Below, in pieces: positions 32,765-41,011 of a DNA stretch of 64,000 nt (positions are counted from its first letter, which is position 1; the number at the start of each line of letters is the position of its first letter). Under the pieces are notes generated by a model. The model searched no databases and had not been told where the DNA came from. It saw only the letters and a program-made list of their open reading frames with translations. Source of the stretch: Inhella sp. (GTDB lineage: Bacteria; Pseudomonadota; Gammaproteobacteria; Burkholderiales; Burkholderiaceae_C); NCBI RefSeq assembly GCF_027532025.1, contig NZ_JAPZSY010000107.1, positions 1-64,000 on the forward strand, written 5' to 3'. The translations under genes and the position numbers were made by a program.

Positions 32765-33859
32765 ATGACGGTCGCCGCTCCCCTGCCCAGCCCCCAGCGC
32801 CCCTTCAAGCGCCTGTGGCTGTCTTACGGCCTGCTGTGTTTGATGAGCTGGCTGCTGTACGCCTTGGCGGGCACCGAATGGCACCGCGATGCCGGCGCCT
32901 TCTGGTTTGGCCTGTACGAAGCCACCTGGAACCTGGGGCCGGCCTTCGCCCTCGGCCCCCTGGCCTGGCCCTGGACGCGCTGGCTGCTCGGCCGGCCGCG
33001 GCGGCTCGCCCGTCGCTTGGGCTGGCACTTGCTGGGCGCGCTGAGCTTCGCGTTGCTGTGGCAAGGCTTGGATGCCCTCACGGCGTGGTTCTTCTTCGGC
33101 GCGGCCCATGCCTGGGCCAGTTTCGAGCAAGGCCTCGTCTGGCGCGCCGCCTGGGGCTGCTTCGTCTATGGCGTGTTGGTGTTCGGCTTCGGTGGCGTCA
33201 TCAACGCCCAACGGGCGCATGCCGCTGCGTTGCAAGCGGCACAGGCCGAGGCGGCCCTGGTTCGCGCCGAGTTGGCGGCCATCAGCGGCAAGCTCAACCC
33301 ACACTTCCTGTTCAACACCCTCAATTCCCTGCTGATGTTGGTGCGCCGCGACGCCGCCCGCGCCGAACACGCCCTGCTCGGCTTCTCGCGGATGATGCGC
33401 TACGTGCTCGACAGCACCCGCCAGCCCGATGCGCACGTGCCTTTGGCCGACGAAATCGCCTTCGTGCGCGACCACCTCGCGTTGGAACAACTGCGGCTGG
33501 GCCCACGCCTGCGCGTGCACTGGGACATCCAGCCCGCCGCCGAAGACGCGCTGGTGCCCCCGCTGACCCTGCAGCCGCTGGTGGAAAACGCGGTAGAGCA
33601 CGGCCTGTCGCCGCAGGTGAACGGGGGCGACCTGCACATCAGCGCCCGCGTGCTCGACGACACCTTGCACCTCAGCGTGCGCGACAACGGCGCCGGTTGC
33701 GCCTGGCCGCCGCCCAGTGACCCCAACGGTCGGCGTGGCGTGGGCTTGTCGGCCCTGCAACGCCGCTTCGAGCTCGAACACGACGGCCGCGCCCGCTTCG
33801 AGGTGGACACCGCCCCGGGCCAGGGCTTCGCCGTCACCATCACCTGGCCCTTGACCTGA
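32765..33859 (+). CDS. LytS/AlgZ-type sensor histidine kinase
   Basis: Membrane kinase of the His_kinase (LytS/YpdA/AlgZ) family, 364 residues. Four hydrophobic segments lie in residues about 15-150, with no separate periplasmic or GAF domain. A short coiled linker (AAALQAAQAEAALVRAELAAISGKLN) leads to the phospho-acceptor box KLNPHFLFNTLNSLLML with H180, the N-box LQPLVENAVEHG, and the G-box VRDNGAG plus GVGLSALQRRFEL. The response regulator starts 13 bp downstream, so the pair is a cognate system. The signal sensed is unknown. Confidence 0.92.
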   Translation: MTVAAPLPSPQRPFKRLWLSYGLLCLMSWLLYALAGTEWHRDAGAFWFGLYEATWNLGPAFALGPLAWPWTRWLLGRPRRLARRLGWHLLGALSFALLWQGLDALTAWFFFGAAHAWASFEQGLVWRAAWGCFVYGVLVFGFGGVINAQRAHAAALQAAQAEAALVRAELAAISGKLNPHFLFNTLNSLLMLVRRDAARAEHALLGFSRMMRYVLDSTRQPDAHVPLADEIAFVRDHLALEQLRLGPRLRVHWDIQPAAEDALVPPLTLQPLVENAVEHGLSPQVNGGDLHISARVLDDTLHLSVRDNGAGCAWPPPSDPNGRRGVGLSALQRRFELEHDGRARFEVDTAPGQGFAVTITWPLT

Positions 33860-33872
33860 ACTCCGCTGCCTC

Positions 33873-34625
33873 ATGCGAACCCTCATCGCCGAAGACGAAC
33901 CCCTGGCCCGCGACGGCCTGGTCGAGTGGGTGCAAGCCCTGCCCCAGTTGCAGCTGCTCGACGCCGTGGGCGATGGCCTGAGCGCCCTCGACGCCATTCG
34001 CACGCAGCGGCCCGACCTCGTGCTGATGGACATCCAAATGCCCGGACTGACCGGCCTGCAAGTGCTGCGGGCCCTGGCCGACGACCCGGAGGCGCACCGG
34101 CCGGCCGTGATCTTCACCACCGCTTACGACGAACACGCGCTCACCGCCTTCGAACTGCACGCGGTGGACTACCTGCTCAAGCCCTTTTCCCAAGAGCGCT
34201 TCCTCGAAGCCGTGCAGCACGCCATGGGGCGTCAATCGGCGCTGGGCGACGACACGCTCCAGGCCCTGGAAGCCGCGCAAACCCCCGTCGACACCGAACC
34301 CCTGCGCCGGCTGCTGGTGCGGGACATGGGCAAGATCATCCCCATCCAGGTCGAGCACATCGAGCACCTGCGCTCCGATACGAAATACACCGCCCTGGCG
34401 GTGCAGGGCAAAACCTACCTGGTGCGCCTGCCCATCACCCACTTTGGCCAGCGCCTGGACCCCCAGCGCTTCCTCAAGGTCAACCGCAGCTGCATCGTCA
34501 ACCTGGACTTCGTTGACGCCATGACCCCCGACGAAAACTCGCAGTTGGTGGTGCAACTGCGCGACGGCAGCCGTTTCACCGCCAGCCGCGAGGTGTCCAA
34601 AGAGTTGAGGGCGCAGTCGCTATGA
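33873..34625 (+). CDS. LytTR-family response regulator (AlgR/LytR-like)
   Basis: 250 residues. Receiver domain (1-120) with IAEDEPLARDG, phospho-acceptor D53 in LVLMDIQMPG, TTAYDEHAL and LLKPFSQERF. C-terminal LytTR DNA-binding domain (about 145-245): IPIQVEHIEHLRSDTKYTAL, HFGQRLDPQRFLKVNRSCIVN, LRDGSRFTASREVSKEL. Such regulators bind direct repeats upstream of cell-surface genes. Its stop overlaps the GIN-domain gene (ATGA), which is the most likely functional partner. Confidence 0.93.
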   Translation: MRTLIAEDEPLARDGLVEWVQALPQLQLLDAVGDGLSALDAIRTQRPDLVLMDIQMPGLTGLQVLRALADDPEAHRPAVIFTTAYDEHALTAFELHAVDYLLKPFSQERFLEAVQHAMGRQSALGDDTLQALEAAQTPVDTEPLRRLLVRDMGKIIPIQVEHIEHLRSDTKYTALAVQGKTYLVRLPITHFGQRLDPQRFLKVNRSCIVNLDFVDAMTPDENSQLVVQLRDGSRFTASREVSKELRAQSL

Positions 34626-35410
34626 AACGACGCCGAGTTTGTGCGGCACTGCTGCTGCCTTTGTGGGCAGCCTCGGTCAGCGCCCAGCCCACGCTCTCGC
34701 CCGTCCCCGGCAGAACCTACGCACCAGGGCCGTTCGACAGCTTGAACTTCAACGGCGCGGCGACGGTGCGCTTTTTCCAAGGCGACCGCGACGAGGTTTT
34801 CGTGGAAGGCCCCACCGACGCCCAGGACAGCGTGGAAATCAGCTTGAAGGGCACGCGCCTGACCGTGGGCACGGCCGGCTCCTGGATGTTCTGGCGCACC
34901 CCGCAACAACGCCTGCGCCTCATCGTGGTGGCCCGCGACCTGCGGGAGCTCACGCTGTCCGGCGCCACCGACTTCCAGGCCCCCGAGCCGGTGCTGCTCC
35001 AGCAACTCAGCATCGACGTGTCCGGCTCCGCCAACACCCAGTTCGACAAGATCAGCACCGAATCGCTGGTATTCAAGGTGGCCGGCGCTGGCTCGGGCCG
35101 ATTCACCGGGCGCGCGCCATCGCTCCTCGTGGACATCTCCGGGCGTGGCGATTTCGAAGGCCACGACCTCAACACTCAGCAGGCCAAGGTCCGGATCACG
35201 GGCTTGGGCAAAGCCAAGCTGTGGGTGCATCAAAGCCTGGATGCGCGCATCTCCGGCATTGGCACCGTGGACTTTTTCGGCAGCCCCACGTTGAAAAAGC
35301 GCACCGCTGGCGCGGGCCGCTTCAACGAGCGGGGCGCACGCACCGGTCCGCCGCCATGGAGCCCGTTCCCGGGCGCCCTGCCACCGGTGCCGTTGGTGCC
35401 CGCCCCCTGA
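34622..35410 (+). CDS. Secreted GIN-domain protein (DUF2807)
   Basis: 262 residues with a signal peptide (RRRVCAALLLPLWAASVSAQ). The body has the repeating beta-helix pattern of the GIN domain: FDSLNFNGAATVRFFQGDRDEVFVEGP, LRELTLSGATDFQAPEP, QLSIDVSGSANTQFDKI, LVFKVAGAGSGRFTGRAPSLLVDISGRGDFEG and VRITGLGKAKLWV. The C-terminus after about 225 is Pro-rich and probably disordered. The family is common in Bacteroidetes and scattered in proteobacteria; molecular function is unknown. Translational coupling to the LytTR regulator suggests it is an output of, or a feedback on, that system. Confidence 0.85.
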   Translation: MKRRRVCAALLLPLWAASVSAQPTLSPVPGRTYAPGPFDSLNFNGAATVRFFQGDRDEVFVEGPTDAQDSVEISLKGTRLTVGTAGSWMFWRTPQQRLRLIVVARDLRELTLSGATDFQAPEPVLLQQLSIDVSGSANTQFDKISTESLVFKVAGAGSGRFTGRAPSLLVDISGRGDFEGHDLNTQQAKVRITGLGKAKLWVHQSLDARISGIGTVDFFGSPTLKKRTAGAGRFNERGARTGPPPWSPFPGALPPVPLVPAP

Positions 35411-35422
35411 TCGCATCGCTGC

Positions 35423-35449
35423 GGCCGCTGAGGCCGCTGAGGCCGCTGC
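35423..35449. repeat. Tandem repeat, three 9-bp units
   Basis: GGCCGCTGA, GGCCGCTGA, GGCCGCTGC, in the 105-bp gap between the convergent GIN-domain and rraA genes. Not in any coding frame I support. Confidence 0.7.
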
Positions 35450-35515
35450 AACTGCTGCAGCCGGCGCCGACCCCAGCCTGTTCCCGCAGCCCCGGCCTTC
35501 AAACCCCTTCAAAGA

Positions 35516-36022
35516 TCATCCAGGTCCGTCCGTCGGGGCCTGGCGCAGCACCACCACGCCGTCGTCGTCGGCCAGCAACCACTCGCCCGGCCGGACGGGG
35601 CTGCCGTCCAGCAGCAAGGGCACGTCGCGCAGCCCTTGTTGCTGGCGCTCGGTCGGCAAGGGCACATGCCCCAGCGCCAAGATGGCGATCGGCTGCTCGC
35701 GCAACTCCGCCAAGTCGCGCACCGCGCCATGCACCCACAAGCCTGCCCACCCGTTGCGGGCGGCGGCGGCGGCCAAGTTGCCACCCAGCAAGGCGCGGCG
35801 CAGGCTGCCACCGCCGTCCACCACCAACACACGGCCTCCGCCCGGGCTCTCCACCGCCTCCTTGACGCGGGAGTTGTCCTCGAAGCAACGCACCGTGCTC
35901 ACCTCGCCGGCCATGCGGCGCGTGCCACCCAAGTGCATCCAGCGGCTGCCCGGCCACACGCGCAAGTCAGCCGGGTCGGCCGCCTTGAAGCGATCGCACA
36001 CATCGCAGGTGTTCCAAGCCAT
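35516..36022 (-). CDS. rraA: RraA family protein (RNase E inhibitor-like / 4-hydroxy-4-methyl-2-oxoglutarate aldolase)
   Basis: 168 residues from the ATG at 36022 (AWNTCDVCDRFKAADPADLRV); the frame extends 26 codons further but without family sequence. Conserved core: GGTRRMAGEVSTVRCFEDNSRVKEAV, VLVVDGGGSLRRALLGGNLA (GxxxxALxG), AARNGWAGLWVHGAVRDLAEL (substrate Arg-Asp). E. coli RraA inhibits RNase E; many beta-proteobacterial members are class II pyruvate aldolases with the same core, so the exact role is open. Divergent from lldD (110 bp). Confidence 0.88.
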   Translation of the reverse strand: MAWNTCDVCDRFKAADPADLRVWPGSRWMHLGGTRRMAGEVSTVRCFEDNSRVKEAVESPGGGRVLVVDGGGSLRRALLGGNLAAAAARNGWAGLWVHGAVRDLAELREQPIAILALGHVPLPTERQQQGLRDVPLLLDGSPVRPGEWLLADDDGVVVLRQAPTDGPG

Positions 36023-36132
36023 CGTCACGACCCCCATTCGCTCTCCAGCCCTCGACAGCGGGCACCCGTTCAGCGCGCCGTCAGGCGCCTGCGGCAACAT
36101 CCGGCCATCTTGCCACCCGAAGGCCCCGTGTC

Positions 36133-37296
36133 ATGCCCGTCATCACCTGCATCGAAGACCTGCGCCGCCTCGCCCAAGCCCGTGTGCCGCGCATGTTTTA
36201 CGACTACGCCGACGCGGGCAGTTGGACGGAGGGCACCTACCGCGCCAACGAGAGCGACTTCCACGCCATCAAGCTGCGCCAGCGCGTGGCGGTGAACCTG
36301 GAGCAGCGCAGCACCGCCACCACCATGGTCGGCACGCCGGTGACCATGCCCGTGGCCCTGGCCCCCACGGGCCTGACCGGCATGCAGCACGCCGACGGCG
36401 AAATGCTCGCCGCCCGCGCCGCTGAGGCCTTTGGCGTGCCCTTCACGCTGTCCACCATGAGCATCTGCTCCATCGAGGACGTGCGCGCCGTCACCACCCA
36501 GCCCTTCTGGTTTCAGCTCTACGTGATGAAGGACCGAGCCTTTGTCGAAGCGCTGATCGCACGCGCCCAAGCCGCGGGTTGCGGCGCCCTGGTGCTCACT
36601 CTGGACCTGCAAATCCTGGGGCAGCGCCACAAAGACCTCAAAAATGGCCTCTCCGCCCCGCCCAAGCCCACGCTGGCCAACCTCATCAACCTGGCCACCA
36701 AGCCGCGCTGGTGCTGGCACATGCTGCACACGCCGCGGCGCCAATTCGGCAACATCGTGGGCCACGCCAAGGGGGTGAGCAACTTGAGCAGCCTGTCCAG
36801 CTGGACGGCCGAGCAATTCGACCCCGCGCTCAGTTGGGCCGACGTCGAATGGATCAAGCGGCGCTGGGGCGGCAAGCTCATCCTCAAGGGCATCCTCGAC
36901 GAGGAAGACGCCCGACTGGCCGTCAACAGCGGCGCCGATGCGCTCATCGTCAGCAACCATGGCGGGCGGCAGTTGGACGGCGCCGAAAGCAGCATCGCCG
37001 TGCTGCCCCGCATCGTGCAGGCCGTGGGCCGCGACATCGAAGTCCACATGGACGGCGGCATCCGCTCGGGGCAGGACGTGCTCAAAGCCTGGGCGCTGGG
37101 CGCACGCGGCACCTACATCGGGCGGGCCTTCCTCTACGGACTGGGGGCCATGGGGCAAGCCGGCGTCACCCGCTGCCTGGAGATCATCCACAAAGAACTG
37201 GACCTCACCATGGCTTTCTGCGGCCACCGGCAATTGGTGGACGTGGACGAGCGGGTGCTGGCCCATCGGGGGGCTGCAACACCCCAGCCCGCTTGA
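36133..37296 (+). CDS. lldD: FMN-dependent L-lactate dehydrogenase (alpha-hydroxy-acid dehydrogenase)
   Basis: Membrane-associated flavoenzyme that oxidises L-lactate to pyruvate and passes electrons to quinone. 387 residues. Landmarks: RVPRMFYDYADAGSWTEGTYR (substrate Tyr), MPVALAPTGLTGMQHADGE, FTLSTMSICSIEDV, FWFQLYVMKDRAF (FMN Gln and Tyr), LVLTLDLQILGQRHKDLKNG, ILKGILDEEDA (Lys), ADALIVSNHGGRQLDGA (active-site SNHGGRQLD with catalytic His and Arg) and EVHMDGGIRSGQDVLKA. It could also act on another 2-hydroxy acid; MurQ in this genome releases lactate as the D form, so a link there is not implied. No lldP or lldR adjoins. Confidence 0.92.
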   Translation: MPVITCIEDLRRLAQARVPRMFYDYADAGSWTEGTYRANESDFHAIKLRQRVAVNLEQRSTATTMVGTPVTMPVALAPTGLTGMQHADGEMLAARAAEAFGVPFTLSTMSICSIEDVRAVTTQPFWFQLYVMKDRAFVEALIARAQAAGCGALVLTLDLQILGQRHKDLKNGLSAPPKPTLANLINLATKPRWCWHMLHTPRRQFGNIVGHAKGVSNLSSLSSWTAEQFDPALSWADVEWIKRRWGGKLILKGILDEEDARLAVNSGADALIVSNHGGRQLDGAESSIAVLPRIVQAVGRDIEVHMDGGIRSGQDVLKAWALGARGTYIGRAFLYGLGAMGQAGVTRCLEIIHKELDLTMAFCGHRQLVDVDERVLAHRGAATPQPA

Positions 37297-37309
37297 ACCC
37301 CCGTCGCGT

Positions 37310-38056
37310 TCAGCGAGGCCCCAGCACGGCCGACAAGGGGGGCACCCAGCGCCCACCACCCGCCAAGCGCTGGTCATGCCGGTAGCCGTCGTGCGGACGC
37401 ACGCGCCACGCCGAGCGCTGGTGCGCCCGCGCTAGGCGAGCAACAAGTTCCGCAAACGTCCAGCCCTCGTCGGCATTGCTGTCCACGTGATGCACGCCTG
37501 GCTGGTCGACCAAGCGCAACAGTGCCCGCGCGGTGTCCGCCATGTAGGAACACGCCGGAATCCAGGCGGTGCTGGCCGCCACCTCGCCCTGCTCGGCCTG
37601 CCACCCATCCAAAGCCCGCAGCATGTTGTTGCCTGTCGCCTCGGGGTCGATCTGCCAGCCAATGCGCACGATGCTGGCGCTGGGGTGGGCGGCCACCACG
37701 GCGTCCTCGGTGGCGGCCTTCCCACGGCCGTAGTCGTCCACCGCGTTGCGGGCATCACCCACGGCATGGGGGCCATCGGGCTCGTGGTGGAACACCATGG
37801 CGGTGCTGGTCATCACGAAAGGCAAGCGCCGCCGAGCGGCCCAGGCGGCCAGCTCCCCCGATGCCTGGGCGTTAGCCATGGCGAGGTGCGCGACGGCGTC
37901 CGGAAGCTGCGCATCCAAGTAGCGCGCGGCGGCGGTCGGTCCCAGGGAGCGCAGGAGGCGGTGGTCCAGCCCCAGCACGCGGTGCCCCCGCGCCCGCGCC
38001 GCGCTCGCTAGCACCGGGGCCAAAGTGCCGCTCAGGCCAGTGATCAGCAGGCGCAT
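37310..38056 (-). CDS. NAD(P)-dependent epimerase/dehydratase-like protein (extended SDR)
   Basis: 248 residues starting RLLITGLSGTLAPVLASAA, a Rossmann fold with the NAD loop in the form TGLSGTLAP. The SDR catalytic pair is visible: MTSTAMVF and YGRGKAATED (YxxxK). VRIGWQIDPEATGNNML and a C-terminal half that looks RmlD/GalE-like follow. It is shorter than sugar-nucleotide epimerases (over 300 aa), so the substrate is probably small. Substrate unknown. Convergent with lldD (13 bp) and 16 bp downstream of the DUF6445 gene. Confidence 0.8.
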   Translation of the reverse strand: MRLLITGLSGTLAPVLASAARARGHRVLGLDHRLLRSLGPTAAARYLDAQLPDAVAHLAMANAQASGELAAWAARRRLPFVMTSTAMVFHHEPDGPHAVGDARNAVDDYGRGKAATEDAVVAAHPSASIVRIGWQIDPEATGNNMLRALDGWQAEQGEVAASTAWIPACSYMADTARALLRLVDQPGVHHVDSNADEGWTFAELVARLARAHQRSAWRVRPHDGYRHDQRLAGGGRWVPPLSAVLGPR

Positions 38057-38072
38057 CGGCGAGGTCCCGCCT

Positions 38073-38813
38073 TCAACGCGCCACGCGACGACAACCGAAG
38101 AAGCCGTTCAGGGTCAGCCGCCCGGTGCGTGGGTCGTCGGTGAGCCGCACCGGCTGCCGAACGCAGCCGGAATGGAACAAGCCACCGTCGTAGAAGATGA
38201 GACGGTTCCAGCGGGCGGGGACCTCGGCCACCTTCTCGAAGTAGTCGTTGCTCTCGGTGAGATAGCCAGGCGCCACGCCGTAGCGATCGGCAAAACGGGC
38301 GTTGTCCAGGGTTTGCGCGTCGTCAACCAACGCTTGGATTTCGGCGGCCGATCGCCGGGGCTCGAAGAAGGCCGTGCCACCGAGCGCCGGATCGTGAAAG
38401 AGGTACAGGACCGAGGCGGCCATCAGAACCGCCGAGGGGTCCAAGGCCGTGCGATCCTTGTGGCACAGCCACTGCCCCGGACGCAACTGCGCCGGCGACA
38501 GCGTCACCATGCTCAGTCGCGCGTACATGTCCAGCGTGCGCCTGGCTCCCATGCGGGTGCGCAGGTGCTGGGCGAAGAAGCCGTCCAGGGCGTCGCGCAG
38601 CGCCTCCGGCACCCCCGTGACCCCGCCGGGGTAGGCATTGGTCTGGGGCGGGTCAAAGCGCACCAGCGCCGCCCAATCTACCACGGCTTGGGGGTCGACC
38701 AGCGCATCGTCAATGACGTGAACCGTGCGGCCACGGCCCAGGTGCAGATCCTGCACCACCGCTTGGGCGTTGAAGAATCGGCCCGCGGCCGGCAGTTGCA
38801 GCGGCCTCACCAT
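38073..38813 (-). CDS. DUF6445 family protein (putative 2OG-Fe(II) oxygenase-like)
   Basis: 246 residues from the ATG at 38813. Segments YARLSMVTLSPAQLRPGQWLCHKD, ASVLYLFHDPALGGTAFFEPR, VPARWNRLIFYDGGLFHSG and LTLNGFFGCR have the layout of a double-stranded beta-helix with a possible H-x-D near CHKDRTALD and a distal His in FHSG, as in prolyl-hydroxylase-like oxygenases. Proteins of this family are commonly encoded beside tryptophan-halogenase-like genes and TonB receptors, as here. Function is unknown. It is 3 bp downstream of the lipoprotein gene, so the two are co-transcribed. Confidence 0.75.
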   Translation of the reverse strand: MVRPLQLPAAGRFFNAQAVVQDLHLGRGRTVHVIDDALVDPQAVVDWAALVRFDPPQTNAYPGGVTGVPEALRDALDGFFAQHLRTRMGARRTLDMYARLSMVTLSPAQLRPGQWLCHKDRTALDPSAVLMAASVLYLFHDPALGGTAFFEPRRSAAEIQALVDDAQTLDNARFADRYGVAPGYLTESNDYFEKVAEVPARWNRLIFYDGGLFHSGCVRQPVRLTDDPRTGRLTLNGFFGCRRVAR

Positions 38814-38816
38814 GCC

Positions 38817-39296
38817 TCACTGACAGGCGGTGAGCGTCTGCGCATTGGGCCCCTGCAGCATTTGGCGACGGCACTCGGGCGAGTTGCGCGCCGCCTCCCG
38901 GCGCAACTCCTCGGCCTTGTCACGGTCGGTCTTGCGGCGCGCCTCCAAGAGCTTGGCTTCGGCGGCCAAGTCCACCTCGAGACCGGGCGCTTTCGCCGGT
39001 CGCTCGATGAGCGCCACCTCGTCGGCGCGAGGTTTCAGGCGCGTCCAGAACACGGCTTTCGCGCCGCTGGGCCACACGGCAGTCACTTCTGGGGTCGTGA
39101 TGTCCGTGGCCCCGGCCGCCCCCCGGTAGGTTTGGGTCTGGGGGGCCACGCCCAGCGACACACCGCCTTGGTACAGCGTGGCGCCTTCGGGCTTGGTTTC
39201 GTAGGTGAGCATGGCTTGGGGCGTGCCGTCGGTGGCGCACGCCACCAAGCCCAATGGCAACAGCCATGTCCAACACACTCGAGCAATTCGCTTCAT
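38817..39296 (-). CDS. Small lipoprotein with a PEGA-like segment
   Basis: 159 residues. The ATG at 39296 is chosen over the one at 39302 because AAAGGA sits 5 bases upstream of it and would abut the earlier ATG. Lipobox LLPLGLVACAT. A beta-type segment, YETKPEGATLYQGGVSLGVAPQTQTY, resembles PEGA repeats of surface proteins. The C-terminal third is a charged helix (EAKLLEARRKTDRDKAEELRREAARN) ending in two cysteines. No named family beyond this. It lies between the halogenase-like and DUF6445 genes on the same strand. Confidence 0.78.
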   Translation of the reverse strand: MKRIARVCWTWLLPLGLVACATDGTPQAMLTYETKPEGATLYQGGVSLGVAPQTQTYRGAAGATDITTPEVTAVWPSGAKAVFWTRLKPRADEVALIERPAKAPGLEVDLAAEAKLLEARRKTDRDKAEELRREAARNSPECRRQMLQGPNAQTLTACQ

Positions 39297-39325
39297 GGTC
39301 ATCCTTTCAGGCTATTGCTGGCGCA

Positions 39326-40837
39326 TCACATCCGGGGCGCCGCGCAATGGTCGGCGATGAACTGGCTGTGCGAGGGCATCACATTGACGCAGGCCTTGAT
39401 GACCCCCGCAATCTCGTCTAGGTAGGTCTGAATTTCTTCCTCGTTCAGCAGGTCCGTCAAGGGGTGGTAGGACTTGGGCTGGATGCGCTGCCCGTACATC
39501 ACCTGCAGCCAGCTCACGGGGCGGAACAACTCCTCGCCCTCCAGGAAGATGCGGCCGCTGGTTTCGAACAGCTTCATCCGGTGCGTCAAGGAGTCGGGCA
39601 CGTCCATCGTCCGACAGTGGTTCCAGAAGGGCGTGTCGGTGCGTTCGGTGGCCTTGTAGTGCAAGATGATGAAGTCGCGCACCCAGGTGTACTCCGCGTC
39701 CATCATGCGGTTGTACTGCTTGCGATCGGACTCGGCGAACCCGGCCGAGGGGAAGTAGGTCAGCAGGTGGGCGATGCCCATCTGGATGAGGTGGATGCTG
39801 GTCGACTCCAAGGGCTCCAAGAAACCGCTGGACAAGCCGATGGACACCACGTTCTTGTTCCAGGCCTGCTTGCGCTTGCCGGTGAGGAACTTGATGGGCC
39901 GGGGGGCCGCCAGGGGCTCGCCGTCCAAGTTGCTCAGCAGCTGGGCACTGGCCTCGTCGTCGCTGATGAACTTGCTGCAGTACACGTGGCCATTGCCCAC
40001 GCGGTGCTGCAGCGGAATGCGCCATTGCCAACCGGCCGTGCGGGCCGTGGCACGCGTGTAGGGCGTGATCTCTTGCGTGGAGGCGCAAGGCACCGCCAAG
40101 GCCCGGTCGCAGGGCAGCCAGTGCGACCAGTCCTCGTAGCCCGTCTTGAGCGCACCTTCGATCAACAGCGCGCGGAAGCCGGAGCAGTCGATGAAGAGGT
40201 CGCCTTCCACCACGGTGCCGTCGTTCAACACGATGGCTTCAACGTGGCCGTCGGCGTCGCGCAGCTTGACGTCCACGATCCGGCCTTCGGTCCGCACCAC
40301 CCCCCGCGCTTCGCTGTACTCGCGCAGGAACTTGGCGTAGAGCGAGGCGTCGAAGTGAAAGGCGTGGGCGATCTGGCCGAGCGGCGAATTCGGCATGTCG
40401 GGCCGGGCCCGCATGAACTTGTTCTGCAAGCAGGCCGCGGTGTTGATCGAGTAGTGGGCGAGGTCCTGGGCCTTGCCGGCCAAGCGTTGCTTCAGCCAGT
40501 AATGGTGGAAGTCCACCGTCCAGTTGAACTGCCCGATGACGCCGAAGCCGTGGATGTAGCGGTCGCCCAAGCGGCCCCAGTTGACGAACTCGATGCCCAG
40601 CTTGAACGAGGCCTGCGTCTTGCGCATGAACTCGTCTTCGTCCAACTCCAGCATGCGGTTGAACAGGCTGATCATGGGGATGGTCGCCTCGCCCACCCCG
40701 ACCGTGCCGATCTCGTCCGACTCCACCAAGCGGATGGCGTACTTGCCCTTGAGCACCTTCGCGAGGGCCGAGGCCGTCATCCAGCCGGCGGTGCCGCCGC
40801 CCACGATGACCACTTGTTTGACTTTGTCTGGTTCCAC
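39326..40837 (-). CDS. Tryptophan-halogenase-like flavoprotein
   Basis: FAD-dependent protein of the PrnA/RebH family, 503 residues from a GTG at 40837. That start has AGGA six bases upstream and gives the usual short N-terminus before QVVIVGGGTAGWM; longer frames start at an ATG (40897) or TTG (40930) without a ribosome site. The FAD loop GGGTAGW is at residues 13-19, VGVGEATIPMI follows, then FKLGIEFVNW (region of the catalytic Lys) and AGWQWRIPLQ (residues about 269-278), the halogenase WxWxIP box. SSGFLEPLESTSIHLIQMGI is also typical. Members beside TonB receptors in Caulobacter and Xanthomonas relatives have no proven substrate. It is 66 bp or more from the receptor terminator upstream. 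Confidence 0.87.
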   Translation of the reverse strand: MEPDKVKQVVIVGGGTAGWMTASALAKVLKGKYAIRLVESDEIGTVGVGEATIPMISLFNRMLELDEDEFMRKTQASFKLGIEFVNWGRLGDRYIHGFGVIGQFNWTVDFHHYWLKQRLAGKAQDLAHYSINTAACLQNKFMRARPDMPNSPLGQIAHAFHFDASLYAKFLREYSEARGVVRTEGRIVDVKLRDADGHVEAIVLNDGTVVEGDLFIDCSGFRALLIEGALKTGYEDWSHWLPCDRALAVPCASTQEITPYTRATARTAGWQWRIPLQHRVGNGHVYCSKFISDDEASAQLLSNLDGEPLAAPRPIKFLTGKRKQAWNKNVVSIGLSSGFLEPLESTSIHLIQMGIAHLLTYFPSAGFAESDRKQYNRMMDAEYTWVRDFIILHYKATERTDTPFWNHCRTMDVPDSLTHRMKLFETSGRIFLEGEELFRPVSWLQVMYGQRIQPKSYHPLTDLLNEEEIQTYLDEIAGVIKACVNVMPSHSQFIADHCAAPRM

Positions 40838-40932
40838 GTCAGGTCCTGCTGTGATGCTTGGGGCGTCCGCCCTCCGGAAGCCCGCTGGCAGCGCCATTCT
40901 TGCGGGTTTCGGCGCTGTGCTCTCACCCAATG

Positions 40933-40959
40933 AAAAACCCCCGGCCGGGGCTGGGGGTT
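40933..40959 (-). terminator. Rho-independent terminator of the TonB receptor gene
   Basis: Stem AACCCCC (40936-40942) with GGGGGTT (40953-40959); on the minus strand it is followed by TTTTT. It separates the receptor from the halogenase-like gene downstream. Confidence 0.85.
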
Positions 40960-40975
40960 GAAGGGATCGTCGAGC

Positions 40976-40999
40976 CGCTCGCCCCCGGGGGAGCGAGCG
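40976..40999. repeat. GC-rich inverted repeat just after the receptor stop
   Basis: CGCTCG (40976-40981) with CGAGCG (40994-40999) around a C5/G5 core. It lies 12 bp after the receptor stop codon and may form the first arm of a two-hairpin terminator or a REP-like relic. Confidence 0.55.
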
Positions 41000-41011
41000 A
41001 CCGAACAGGCC

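Noticed and set aside
35423-35449. Coding extension of the GIN-domain gene through the 9-bp repeats
   Set aside because: The GIN frame stops at 35410 before the repeats; no supported frame crosses them.
39326-40930. Natural-product gene cluster around the halogenase-like gene
   Set aside because: No NRPS, PKS, tailoring or export genes around it; neighbours are a TonB receptor, a lipoprotein, DUF6445 and sugar genes.
40976-40999. Independent bidirectional terminator
   Set aside because: Imperfect stem without T-tracts on either side; kept only as an inverted repeat beside the real terminator at 40933-40959.
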